NCBI GenBank assembly: GCA_037443425.1
Contig: JBBIOI010000065.1
Location: forward strand, 1 to 19,081
DNA: 19,081 bases
Direction: 5' to 3'
DNA from: JBBIOI01 sp037443425
GTDB lineage: Bacteria; Desulfobacterota; BSN033; UBA1163
How positions within the stretch are numbered: position 1 is the first letter of the stretch; each line of letters starts with the position of its first letter. The notes below the pieces were generated by a model. It did no database searches and had not been told where the DNA came from. It saw only the letters and a list, made by a program, of their open reading frames with translations. Position numbers and translations under genes: made by a program. Below, piece after piece: positions 1-6,942 of this stretch.

Positions 1-20
1 CCGGTCAGCAAAAAATCTTA

Positions 21-49
21 TTGACATTAGAGAAAGGGAAAAATAATAT
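21..49 (+). promoter_or_regulatory. Promoter of the helix-hairpin-helix gene; transcript probably leaderless
   Basis: TTGACA at 21-26 and TAATAT at 44-49 are separated by exactly 17 nt, a near-consensus vegetative sigma promoter. Start would be expected about 6-7 nt after the -10, at 55-57, which is the ATG of the next gene (56). There is therefore no room for a ribosome binding site. Confidence 0.7.
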
Positions 50-55
50 TAAAGT

Positions 56-616
56 ATGTTAATAAATTTAAAAAGAAAAATAATATTTGTATTATTTAAG
101 ATATCTTTAATATCTTACTTTATAACAAATGCCTTAGCAGAAACTTGGAGCAGATATTATATTGATAGCTTACCTGATTCAGCCTTTGCAATAATTGAAT
201 TGAGAGAGGACGGTAAGAAGATTCGACATCTTCCTCATCATAATCATCTTGGCGAGCTTGATATCCCTCATTTGAAGAGTGCATTGGGGAGAATATACCA
301 GGTCAAATGGATAGATCCAAAAAATTTTGAGATGGCAAAGAAACATTTAGAAGAACATTACAGGGCTTATAAAAATGAAAGGATTAGTGCCCAAGGGTTA
401 AAAAGTCCAATCAATATTAATGAGGCATCAATAAAGGAATTGATGAGACTTCCTTATATTGGTGAAAAGCTTGCAAAGGCTATAATCGAATATAGAAATT
501 TTAAAGGTAGATTTAAAATTATAGACGAGTTGAAAAATGTGGTTGGATTGACCCCAAGAATATTAGAGGAGATCGAAGATCTTATTATTATTGAAGAGGA
601 TAAAGAAAGTCCATAA
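56..616 (+). CDS. Secreted ComEA-like helix-hairpin-helix protein
   Basis: The protein has 186 residues. Residues 1-28 are basic and then hydrophobic, ending in NALA, and look like a signal peptide. Residues about 118-178 form a ComEA-type double helix-hairpin-helix unit (ININEASIKELMRLPYIGEK, then a second hairpin near VVGLTPRILEEI). This fold binds DNA without sequence specificity, and in ComEA it captures incoming DNA outside the membrane. The middle part (about 32-105) carries LPDSAFAIIE, RHLPHHNHLGELDIPHL and a QVKW motif. From memory this resembles a small domain seen in phage-related and other uncharacterised proteins, but no function is assigned. No Shine-Dalgarno sequence precedes the ATG, and the promoter places the transcript start at or beside it. 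DNA uptake is one possible role; no other competence gene is visible here. Confidence 0.75.
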   Translation: MLINLKRKIIFVLFKISLISYFITNALAETWSRYYIDSLPDSAFAIIELREDGKKIRHLPHHNHLGELDIPHLKSALGRIYQVKWIDPKNFEMAKKHLEEHYRAYKNERISAQGLKSPININEASIKELMRLPYIGEKLAKAIIEYRNFKGRFKIIDELKNVVGLTPRILEEIEDLIIIEEDKESP

Positions 617-671
617 GAATTTTTACAACTCTAAAATTTTCTATTAATACTTAAAGGATCAAACTTCTTCC

Positions 672-779
672 TTTTGTGCTTACTTTAAAATAAATTTAAA
701 ACATATTTTCTCTATCTCGAAGGCTTTTTCACTCAACCTTCCCCACTATAAAAAGATTTTTAAATAGTTTTTCAAGGTC
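672..779. repeat. Copy 1 of an AT-rich dispersed repeat
   Basis: Positions 720-779, read on the minus strand, match 17436-17495 on the plus strand with two one-base gaps and a handful of substitutions. Shared blocks are GAAAAACTATTTAAAAATCT, GGGAAGG and GAAAAAGCCTT. In addition TTTTGTGCTTAC at 672-683 recurs at 17632-17643 in the same orientation. Both are intergenic. The pattern suggests remnants of a small non-autonomous mobile element. The rest of the 617-792 gap holds nothing else I can support. Confidence 0.65.
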
Positions 780-792
780 TTAAAAATTTTAC

Positions 793-821
793 TTGACTGG
801 ATTTTTTTATAAGGTTAATAA
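793..821 (+). promoter_or_regulatory. Promoter of the dedA-ferredoxin pair
   Basis: TTGACT (793-798), a 17-nt spacer and TAATAA (816-821). The expected transcript start is near 828, just upstream of the ribosome binding site at 833-838. Confidence 0.55.
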
Positions 822-844
822 GTAAAAATATTGAGGTGATTCAT

Positions 845-1489
845 TTGATTTCGGAATTAACAAAATGGATTATGGAATTAATGAGATCTCATGGTCAACT
901 TTCTGTATTTATCGGGGTTATGATTGAACAGATTATTGTTCCGATTCCTTCGCCACTAATTATTATGGGTGCAGGTGCCATTCTTATCATGCCAGGACTT
1001 TCTATCGAGAAGGCACTGATTGATATTTTATGGATTATTGTCCTTCCAGGGACAATCGCATCAACATTGGGCTCCTATATTGGTTACATGATAAGTTTTT
1101 ATGGAGGCAGAGCATTAGTTTTGAGGCTTAGACGTTTCTTAGATATTAACTGGGAGGATATAGAAAATTTAGAAAAGAGATTTATGAGGAAAAAAGAGGG
1201 TATGGCCATCTTTTTTTTCCGAGCTATACCTGTATTTCCAATATCTCTTGTTTCAATATTTGCAGGACTCATCAGGATTCCAATTAAACCTTTTACAATT
1301 TACACATTTTTAGGCTCTATATTTCGTTGCCTTTTTTTAGGTTTTTTTGGATGGTGGGTTGGAGCAACCTATCAAAAAGTTGCAACACGTTTGGATTCGG
1401 TAGAAACTATAGTATCGATAATTATGCTCATAGCTATGGGGTTGACTTTTACTTTCTTATATTACAAATTCAGAAAATCAAGATTATAA
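845..1489 (+). CDS. DedA/SNARE-associated family membrane protein
   Basis: The product (214 residues from this start) has several hydrophobic segments and the DedA-family core: SYIGYMISFYGGRAL, then a basic patch, then FFFRAIPVFPISLVSIFAGL and a final helix near the C-terminus. DedA proteins are inner-membrane proteins of the VTT/SNARE-associated fold; several act as phospholipid (for example undecaprenyl phosphate) translocases or support membrane homeostasis. Which substrate applies here cannot be read from sequence. Start choice: a longer frame opens at GTG 836, but that GTG is part of the ribosome binding site GAGGTG (833-838). TTG 845 sits 6 nt after it and is preferred. The ferredoxin gene follows after 50 nt, probably on the same transcript. 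Confidence 0.85.
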   Translation: MISELTKWIMELMRSHGQLSVFIGVMIEQIIVPIPSPLIIMGAGAILIMPGLSIEKALIDILWIIVLPGTIASTLGSYIGYMISFYGGRALVLRLRRFLDINWEDIENLEKRFMRKKEGMAIFFFRAIPVFPISLVSIFAGLIRIPIKPFTIYTFLGSIFRCLFLGFFGWWVGATYQKVATRLDSVETIVSIIMLIAMGLTFTFLYYKFRKSRL

Positions 1490-1539
1490 GAGGAAAAGAT
1501 TTTGAATTATCAATTCAAAGAATTAGAGGAGGAGATATC

Positions 1540-1728
1540 ATGAGAGTAACAGTAGATGAAGAAACATGCATTGGATGCGAATCTTGTGTTGACACCTGTC
1601 CAGAGGTTTTTGAGATGAGCGGTGATAAGGCTATTGTTAAAGTGGATGAAGTTCCGGAGGATGTTATTGATTCGTGTAAAGAGGCGGTAGAAAACTGTCC
1701 AGTAGAAGCTATTCAAATAGAAGAATAG
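1540..1728 (+). CDS. Small single-cluster [4Fe-4S] ferredoxin
   Basis: The 62-residue protein has CIGCESCVDTCPEVFEM near the N-terminus and a distal ENCPVEAI. Cys10, Cys13, Cys16 and Cys53 are in the usual ligand positions for one [4Fe-4S] cluster. Cys20 and Cys46 are where Desulfovibrio gigas ferredoxin II and similar ferredoxins place a disulfide. It is a soluble, low-potential one-electron carrier of the kind common in anaerobes. ATG 1540 is chosen because GAGGAGGAG lies just upstream; the frame stays open back to 1327, but that part lies in the dedA gene in another frame and has no ferredoxin character. The partner enzyme is not evident from the neighbours. A strong hairpin follows at 1742-1779. 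Confidence 0.93.
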   Translation: MRVTVDEETCIGCESCVDTCPEVFEMSGDKAIVKVDEVPEDVIDSCKEAVENCPVEAIQIEE

Positions 1729-1741
1729 GAATTTTTAAATT

Positions 1742-1779
1742 TTAAAAGGGTATCCTCTTATTCAAGGATACCCTTTTAA
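1742..1779. terminator. Bidirectional terminator between ferredoxin and sigma-factor genes
   Basis: Perfect 15-bp stem (1742-1756 with 1765-1779; core AAAAGGGTATCCT / AGGATACCCTTTT) with an 8-nt loop. The stem foot is A-rich on one side and T-rich on the other, so it can end both the plus-strand ferredoxin transcript and the convergent minus-strand sigma-factor transcript. Confidence 0.85.
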
Positions 1780-1792
1780 TGGATTATATTAT

Positions 1793-3085
1793 TTATTCAA
1801 AATACTCTCTAATCTCCTTATAGCGATTAGGATCCCTTAATCGTTCAAGGGCCTTTGCTTCTATTTGTCGAATTCTTTCTCGGCTGAGCCCAAACTGTCG
1901 GCCTATTTCTTCAAGAGTGCACTCACCATCTTCACCTATTCCGAAACGTAGTCTCAGGATCTTTTCCTCCCTTGGTGAAAGACCAGAAAGTAGTTTTGAT
2001 ACCTGGTAGGAAAGATCTTTCTCAAGAAGAGAATCGCTTGGAGAAAGGCTTTTTTCATCAGGGATCAGGTCTTCAAGGGTGCTATCTTCTTCACCTATTG
2101 GCATATCAAGGGATATTGGTTCTTCAATTAGATTGAGTATCTTATCTACATCATGTAATGAGATTCCGCTATCTTTCGATAATTCTTGAGATGTTGGTTC
2201 ACGCCCAAGCCTCTTAACCAGATCTTTAAATGATTTCATTAATTTACCTTTTATTTCAAAAAGGTAGTTTGGTATTCGAATCGTTCTTGATTTTTCAGCA
2301 AATGCCCTTAAAATAGCAGCCCTAATCCACCACGAGGCATAAGTGCTGAATTTATATCCTTTTGTATAATCAAATTTAACCATTGCCTGAATAAGTCCGA
2401 GATTTCCTTCTTGGATAAGGTCTAAAAATGATAGACCTCTATTAGCATACCGCTTTGCAATGCTGACCACCAATCTAAGATTAGCTTCTATAAGTTCATT
2501 CTTTGCCTTCTGGACTTCGTTAATGGTTTGTTGATGTTTTTCTGTAAGTTTCTTATAAAGATTCATTTTTTCTTTAATCTCTGAAGGGCTAAGTTTCTTT
2601 TTACTGTTCTTCCCTTTGGTTTTTGTATTTTTCTTTTCATTGCTCGATCTTTTATTTCCTTCCTTTGCTACAGTACTTTCAGGAAAAAGTTCTGCCTTCA
2701 GACGATTTATCCTGCCTTGGAGTATCTTGATTTGTCTTTCACCTTCTTTAATCTTTTTTGCCAACTCAACCTCTTTTTCTGGTGTAAGGAGGGATATCTT
2801 TTCAAGTCCTTTAAGATACTCCCATGTGATATCTTGTGGTTCAAAAGGAATTTCATCAGGGGATGTTTTATCTATTTTAAACTCTTCAGTTTCATCTATT
2901 TCTAATTCCCCTATATCAGGTTGGAGTTCAAAATCCTCCAAGACCTCCTCAAAATCATTTTCATTAAAGGAAGGAGGTAAAATTGGTGGCATAGAGTCCT
3001 GTGTCTCTTGAAAAAGAGACAATGATGAGAGTGAGTCGATATTAAGATCTCCTCTTTTTTTGTTCGATGTCCTACCTTTCTTCAC
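1793..3085 (-). CDS. Sigma-70 family RNA polymerase sigma factor (RpoD/SigA-like)
   Basis: The 430-residue protein directs RNA polymerase to promoters. Region 1.2 is about 86-117 (ITWEYLKGLEKISLLTPEKE). Region 2 is about 197-270 (NLRLVVSIAKRYANRG, then DLIQEGNLGLIQAMVKFDY, KFSTYASWWIR, RTIRIP). Region 3 is about 275-350. Region 4 is about 366-420 (LSPREEKILRLRFGIGEDGE, then SRERIRQIEAKALERLRDP). The N-terminus is acidic, and a lysine-rich linker (about 130-195) separates regions 1.2 and 2. Start is GTG 3085, preceded by AAAGGGG; no in-frame ATG lies nearby upstream. Odd point: the positions that in E. coli sigma-70 are Gln437 and Thr440, which read promoter position -12, are Ala256 and Leu259 here (WWIRAAILR). 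It may be the primary sigma or a group 2 paralog. Confidence 0.88.
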   Translation of the reverse strand: MKKGRTSNKKRGDLNIDSLSSLSLFQETQDSMPPILPPSFNENDFEEVLEDFELQPDIGELEIDETEEFKIDKTSPDEIPFEPQDITWEYLKGLEKISLLTPEKEVELAKKIKEGERQIKILQGRINRLKAELFPESTVAKEGNKRSSNEKKNTKTKGKNSKKKLSPSEIKEKMNLYKKLTEKHQQTINEVQKAKNELIEANLRLVVSIAKRYANRGLSFLDLIQEGNLGLIQAMVKFDYTKGYKFSTYASWWIRAAILRAFAEKSRTIRIPNYLFEIKGKLMKSFKDLVKRLGREPTSQELSKDSGISLHDVDKILNLIEEPISLDMPIGEEDSTLEDLIPDEKSLSPSDSLLEKDLSYQVSKLLSGLSPREEKILRLRFGIGEDGECTLEEIGRQFGLSRERIRQIEAKALERLRDPNRYKEIREYFE

Positions 3086-3110
3086 AACCGTATACCCCTT
3101 TCATATATAA

Positions 3111-3147
3111 TAAAAAACCCCTTCCATTCTTCATGTATGGAAAGGGT
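3111..3147 (-). terminator. Terminator-like hairpin in the sigma-factor leader (possible attenuator)
   Basis: On the minus strand, ACCCTTTCCAT (3147-3137) can pair with ATGGAAGGGGT (3127-3117) with one mismatch and a 9-nt loop, followed at once by TTTTTT (3117-3112). It lies between the promoter at 3236-3264 and the GTG start at 3085. No other minus-strand gene lies upstream for it to terminate. It could be an attenuator of the sigma gene or the 3' end of a roughly 115-nt small RNA. Confidence 0.55.
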
Positions 3148-3235
3148 AAATCCTTCTTTAAGTAATATTCCTTTCCGAGAGAATGGCTTAAATTTAATTT
3201 AATTAATTCATACTGTATTTTTCCTCACTAATAAT

Positions 3236-3264
3236 AATATATTCAAAGTGGATGGTTTTGTCAA
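3236..3264 (-). promoter_or_regulatory. Promoter of the sigma-factor gene
   Basis: On the minus strand, TTGACA (3264-3259), 17 nt, TATATT (3241-3236). The expected start is near 3229, giving a leader of about 145 nt. Just upstream of the -35, an AT-rich near-palindrome (3263-3291; arms begin AAGCAT and end ATGCTT, one mismatch) may be an UP-like element or an operator. Confidence 0.75.
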
Positions 3265-3351
3265 GCATTATTTTTTAAAAAAATTATGCTTAAAATTCAA
3301 ATACTTACACTTCGATGAATAAATTTGATAAAATTTTATGAATTATTTTGT

Positions 3352-3380
3352 TTGACATTGAATTCTTTATCTATTATATT
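3352..3380 (+). promoter_or_regulatory. Promoter of the PHP-domain operon
   Basis: TTGACA (3352-3357), 17 nt, TATATT (3375-3380): the same hexamers as the divergent sigma-factor promoter. The expected start near 3387 leaves a leader of about 19 nt. The rest of the 3086-3405 gap is AT-rich and holds nothing else clear. Confidence 0.75.
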
Positions 3381-3405
3381 TTAAAGATATTTTATAGAGT
3401 TAAAT

Positions 3406-4263
3406 ATGGGATATGTTGATCTCCATCTCCACACCACTGCATCAGATGGAACTATGAGTCCTTCTGAGCTTGTTAGACATGCACGGTTAAAAGGACTTCA
3501 GGCCATTGCCATAACTGACCATGACACTGTAGAGGGATTAGATGAGGGCTTAATAGAGGCTGAAAGGATTGGTATTGAATTGATAACAGGGGTAGAAATA
3601 AGTGTAGAGTATTCCTCGGGCTCCATGCATTTGTTAGGATATTTCATAGATAACCATAACCCAATTCTTAATGAAAGACTTAGGTATTTACAGATGGTCA
3701 GATCAGAGAGAAATCCTAAGATTGTGGAGAAGTTAAATGGTTTGGGAATAAATATTACATATGAGGAGGTTTTAAAGGTATCAGGCGGCGGACAAGTGGG
3801 TAGGCCTCATTTTGCCCAGGTTCTTTTTGAAAAGGGCTATGTAAAAAGCTATCAGGAGGCTTTTGAAAGATATTTAAAAAAAGGTGCCCCTGCGTATGTG
3901 GATAAAGTGAGATTTACTTCAAAACAGGCTATCTCTTTTATAAGGGAAGCCAGAGGCATTCCAGTACTTGCGCACCCAAATACTTTAAATTTAAAAGACT
4001 ATTCAAAAATAGAAGAATTAATAGTTGCTCTTATTAATGAAGGCCTTAAGGGTATTGAAGTTTATTATCCTGAACATTCAAGCCTTGAAGTCTCTCAGTA
4101 TAAGGAGCTTGCCCAAAGATATTCCCTATTAATAACAGGGGGAACTGATTACCATGGAATTGAGAAAAATGGTTTAGAAATAGGAGTGGGTAAGGGTGAT
4201 ATGAGACTTCCTTATTCTATAGTCGAAGAATTAAAAAGGTCTCGAAATGAGTATGGAGGATAA
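3406..4263 (+). CDS. PHP-domain metal-dependent phosphoesterase (YciV/TrpH-type)
   Basis: The 285-residue protein has the complete set of PHP metal-binding motifs: DLHLHTTASDG (His7, His9), ITDHDTVEGL (Asp38, His39, Asp40), TGVEIS (Glu64), MHLLGYF (His75), GRPHF, LAHPNT and GGTDYHG near the C-terminus. The length and motif order fit stand-alone PHP proteins related to E. coli YciV (RNase AM), which acts on RNA 5' ends or on 3',5'-nucleoside bisphosphates. The exact substrate is inferred only. It is cytosolic with no signal peptide. The upstream ribosome binding site is weak. Its last 17 bases overlap the transporter gene, and its terminal TATGGAGGATAA contains GGAGG close to the downstream start codons, suggesting coupled translation. 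Confidence 0.87.
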   Translation: MGYVDLHLHTTASDGTMSPSELVRHARLKGLQAIAITDHDTVEGLDEGLIEAERIGIELITGVEISVEYSSGSMHLLGYFIDNHNPILNERLRYLQMVRSERNPKIVEKLNGLGINITYEEVLKVSGGGQVGRPHFAQVLFEKGYVKSYQEAFERYLKKGAPAYVDKVRFTSKQAISFIREARGIPVLAHPNTLNLKDYSKIEELIVALINEGLKGIEVYYPEHSSLEVSQYKELAQRYSLLITGGTDYHGIEKNGLEIGVGKGDMRLPYSIVEELKRSRNEYGG

Positions 4264-4682
4264 GGTAGTTTTTTTCCTTATAATAATAACTATGATACTT
4301 TGGGGTTCAATACCGATCATTGAAAAGATAGGTTTAGTAAAATTAGATCCAATTATAGGCATTACAATAAGAAATCTTACAATAACAATAGGTCTTCTCA
4401 TCTTTATTTTCTGGTCAGGGAGGTACAAAGAGTTATTAGAAGTAGATGTAAAAGGTATTCTTATTTTTTCTGCAAGTGGTTTGATGGCAGGGCTCTTTGG
4501 GATGTGGACATATTATACCGTGCTTAAACAATGGCCTACTTCAAAGGTTGTTCCCATTTTCGGCAAGTTATCCACTTGTAACGATGATTTTAAGTGCTTT
4601 AATACTAAAAGAGGGGATAAATATTTCGAGAGCGATTGGAACCCTATTGATTGTGTTAGGAATCTGGTTGGTTAAAAAATAA
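4247..4682 (+). pseudogene. EamA/DMT-type small membrane transporter, interrupted by a +1 frameshift
   Basis: The first frame gives hydrophobic segments (FFLIIITMILWGSIPIIEKI and onwards) through TSKVVPIF. It then degenerates into a non-hydrophobic tail ending at 4675. The continuation, ASYPLVTMILSALILKEG and GTLLIVLGIWLVKK, a classic EamA ending, is found one frame over and ends at 4682. Dropping one T from the TTTT run at 4557-4560 restores a 144-residue protein with one EamA domain of about five helices, the length of single-domain DMT transporters. The extra base could be a real inactivating mutation, a homopolymer sequencing error or, less likely, programmed frameshifting. The substrate is unknown. 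It overlaps the PHP gene by 17 bases and is followed 18 bases later by a small basic ORF. Confidence 0.75.
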
Positions 4683-4700
4683 GTTTGGGGAGGTCGAAAG

Positions 4701-4805
4701 ATGAGAAGACGCAATAAAACAAATCGTCTTAAGGCTTCTTTAAAAAGAAAAAATGTTAAAAGATGTCTTAGAAAATCTAAGGGAGAAAGAAAATATCCTT
4801 CCTAA
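4701..4805 (+). CDS. Highly basic 34-residue small protein, unknown function
   Basis: ATG 4701 follows a strong GGGGAGG ribosome binding site, and the frame closes at TAA 4803-4805. The peptide starts MRRRNKTNRLKASLKRKNVK and is about half Lys/Arg, with one Cys (residue 22) and almost no acidic residues. It lies 18 nt after the EamA-type gene, in line with an operon. Composition is like that of small ribosome- or nucleic-acid-binding proteins (L34, THX or bS22 type), but I do not recognise the sequence and the motifs of those families are absent. It is too short for most gene callers. Confidence 0.6.
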   Translation: MRRRNKTNRLKASLKRKNVKRCLRKSKGERKYPS

Positions 4806-4866
4806 CAGTAACTTTTATTTATTCTATTCCTAAAAGATTTATAATTAATCTCACAAAAATAATATC

Positions 4867-6180
4867 ATGGATAAAGGGTATATAAATCTTGTCTTTTCAG
4901 ATTCAGAAAACAATATTTTTGATCATCCATACATAAAAGCAATTGGACGATCTGGAGATCGTTTGGTTATACCCGATGCCAAAGAATTGGTTCCGCTTCC
5001 AGAGGGAAGTCAATTGTTTAGTCTCCCAGGTAGAATTCCGATTGGCTGGGACGAAGAAAAAAAGGACCTTATATTATTAAAAAGTTTAAAAATTGGGACA
5101 AAAGATTTGGCTTGTACTGCTGTTTCCGCCTTTTTACCTCCGGGTTATGTTCGCACCTTAATACCTGCCGCCAAGAAGTTACCAAATGCCCCGATCCTTC
5201 CCCTATGGGCTTATAGTTGTGTGGGATGGAAGGAAGGGAAATTCTGGGTAACAGGTATAATGGTTGATCCCAATCAACGCTGGGATATCAAACATTTTAA
5301 TAATGATGAACTTCTTAAAAAAAAGGTGAGATTATTTTTGAAAAAAAGTCCCAAGAACCGACTTCTAAAACAACTTTCAATATGTGCACTCAGTTATAAC
5401 TGTTTTGCAGCAAAGAATGTATTCTTTCAAAGGTGGGAATGTCCATTGCCGACTTCACCATCATGTAATGCAAACTGTATTGGATGCATATCCTTACAAC
5501 CCTCTGAATGTTGCCCAGCTTCGCAAGAGAGGATAGATTTTATTCCTACGGTTGATGAGATATTAGAAATAACTGTACCCCATCTCAGCAAGGCAGAAGA
5601 TCCTATTGTTAGTTTTGGTCAGGGTTGTGAAGGAGAACCATTGATTCAGTGGAGGCTTATTGAGCAATCAATCAAAAAGATGAGAGAAAGAACTGATAGG
5701 GGAACAATCAATCTCAATACAAATGGTAGTCTTCCAGAATATGTTAGAATAATCTGTAAAGCTGGTTTGGATAGCATTCGTGTAACATTAAACAGTGCAG
5801 ATCCAAAATATTTTAAACGCTACCATAGGCCCAATGGATACGGGCTAAATGAAATTATAAGTTCATTAATAATTGCAAAAGAATTAGGTGTTTATACATC
5901 GATTAACCTTCTTGTTTTCCCAGGCTTTACAGACAGAGAATCAGAAATAGATAAATTAATTAAATTTATTGAGATTACTCAGATTGACCTTATTCAGATG
6001 AGAAATCTTAATATAGATCCAGACCTCTATTTAAAGGTAGTGGGTAAGGGTGAAGGGATTGGAATTTCAAAGATGATAAAGATTTTAAAAGATGAATTTC
6101 CATGGCTCAAATTTGGTTATTTTAATAGAATAAAAGAGGAATTCAATAAAGAATATCCTTTAAATGAAAAGTTTTCTTGA
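4867..6180 (+). CDS. Radical SAM protein of unknown specificity
   Basis: The protein has 437 residues. The central motif SCNANCIGC (Cys200, Cys204, Cys207) is the CxxxCxxC that binds the radical SAM [4Fe-4S] cluster. It is followed by a partial TIM barrel with FGQGCEGEPL, INLNTNGSLPEYV and SIRVTLNSADPKYFKRYHRP. Residues 1-190 form an N-terminal domain I do not recognise. Further cysteines (192, 215, 216) flank the cluster motif and could be structural or bind another metal. Overall architecture resembles uncharacterised radical SAM proteins of anaerobes with an SPASM-like or PflA-like core; the reaction cannot be named. TATAAT at 4840-4845 is a possible -10 without a clear -35. No ribosome binding site is obvious before ATG 4867. 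Whether it is transcribed with cbiM, 45 nt downstream, is uncertain. Confidence 0.82.
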   Translation: MDKGYINLVFSDSENNIFDHPYIKAIGRSGDRLVIPDAKELVPLPEGSQLFSLPGRIPIGWDEEKKDLILLKSLKIGTKDLACTAVSAFLPPGYVRTLIPAAKKLPNAPILPLWAYSCVGWKEGKFWVTGIMVDPNQRWDIKHFNNDELLKKKVRLFLKKSPKNRLLKQLSICALSYNCFAAKNVFFQRWECPLPTSPSCNANCIGCISLQPSECCPASQERIDFIPTVDEILEITVPHLSKAEDPIVSFGQGCEGEPLIQWRLIEQSIKKMRERTDRGTINLNTNGSLPEYVRIICKAGLDSIRVTLNSADPKYFKRYHRPNGYGLNEIISSLIIAKELGVYTSINLLVFPGFTDRESEIDKLIKFIEITQIDLIQMRNLNIDPDLYLKVVGKGEGIGISKMIKILKDEFPWLKFGYFNRIKEEFNKEYPLNEKFS

Positions 6181-6225
6181 CATACCCTTTAAATTCATTT
6201 TAGCCTAATCTAAGGGGAATCACCA

Positions 6226-6942
6226 ATGTCACATTTACATTTTCCAGATGGAGTCTTACCTATCTGGCTTTGGGTTTTAGGATTTATTATTATGATATTA
6301 ATCGGATGGATATTTCTTAGGATAGAGAGAGATGAGGGAATAGGTAGAAAGCTACCATTGCTCGGCATGTTGTCTGCTTTGATGATACTCGGCGCTTCGG
6401 TTGAGATTATACCAATTGCCTATCATATAAATCTTACTGTGATTTCTGGGATATTGCTTGGTCCATCACTGATTTTTCTTTCAACATTTATAGTAAACTT
6501 TATTTTAGCACTTTTCGGACATGGAGGGATTACAGTTATAGGACTTAATACCCTTATCCTTTCTCTTGAAGGAATCTTCGGATTTATCTTTTTCCACCTT
6601 TTTTTTAGATTCTTTAAGAGATTAACTATTGCTATTTTTTTGGCAACAGTTATTGCCCTTTCAATATCGACATTTTCAATGATTGGAGTCGTTGGGCTTA
6701 GCAGTCAACATTATAAAGAGCTTATCCATAAAGATGATGAGGCTAAATTATTTGAGATTAATATTTTTAAAAAAAGGGATTTTAAGGAAAATGAAAAAAG
6801 CGAAATAAATTTTTCAAGATTTATGAAGATTATATTATCACTGGGGGCTATTGGATGGCTCCTTGAGGGTGTTATAAATACATTAATTATAAAATATATA
6901 TATCGTTTAAGGCCTGACTTATTAAGGATAGGTGCGAGATGA
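6226..6942 (+). CDS. cbiM: CbiM-type substrate-binding (S) component of a Co/Ni ECF transporter
   Basis: The 238-residue membrane protein starts MSHLHFPDGVLP, the family's N-terminal metal-binding PDG motif. It ends in a helix followed by RLRPDLL, as CbiM proteins do. Together with the adjacent CbiQ and CbiO it should form a cobalt (or nickel) uptake transporter of the energy-coupling factor class, normally feeding cobalamin or nickel-enzyme synthesis. Usual CbiM/NikM proteins have His as residue 2, coordinating metal with the freed N-terminus; here histidines are at 3 and 5. No CbiN gene is present. AAGGGGAAT gives a good ribosome binding site. The stop codon overlaps the cbiQ start (ATGA). 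No cobalamin riboswitch is evident upstream. Confidence 0.88.
   Translation: MSHLHFPDGVLPIWLWVLGFIIMILIGWIFLRIERDEGIGRKLPLLGMLSALMILGASVEIIPIAYHINLTVISGILLGPSLIFLSTFIVNFILALFGHGGITVIGLNTLILSLEGIFGFIFFHLFFRFFKRLTIAIFLATVIALSISTFSMIGVVGLSSQHYKELIHKDDEAKLFEINIFKKRDFKENEKSEINFSRFMKIILSLGAIGWLLEGVINTLIIKYIYRLRPDLLRIGAR

Noticed and set aside
1327..1539. N-terminal extension of the ferredoxin frame.
   Set aside because: It lies inside dedA in another frame; the ribosome binding site and family length support ATG 1540.
3072..3134. A 20-codon minus-strand ORF (starting MKNGRGFLLYMKG) in the sigma-factor leader that overlaps the sigma start by 14 bases.
   Set aside because: It has no ribosome binding site at a usable distance and overlaps the terminator-like hairpin; probably chance, though a leader peptide cannot be excluded.
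6177..6210. TTGACA at 6177-6182 as a dedicated cbiM promoter.
   Set aside because: No acceptable -10 hexamer occurs at 16-18 nt, so it was not listed.
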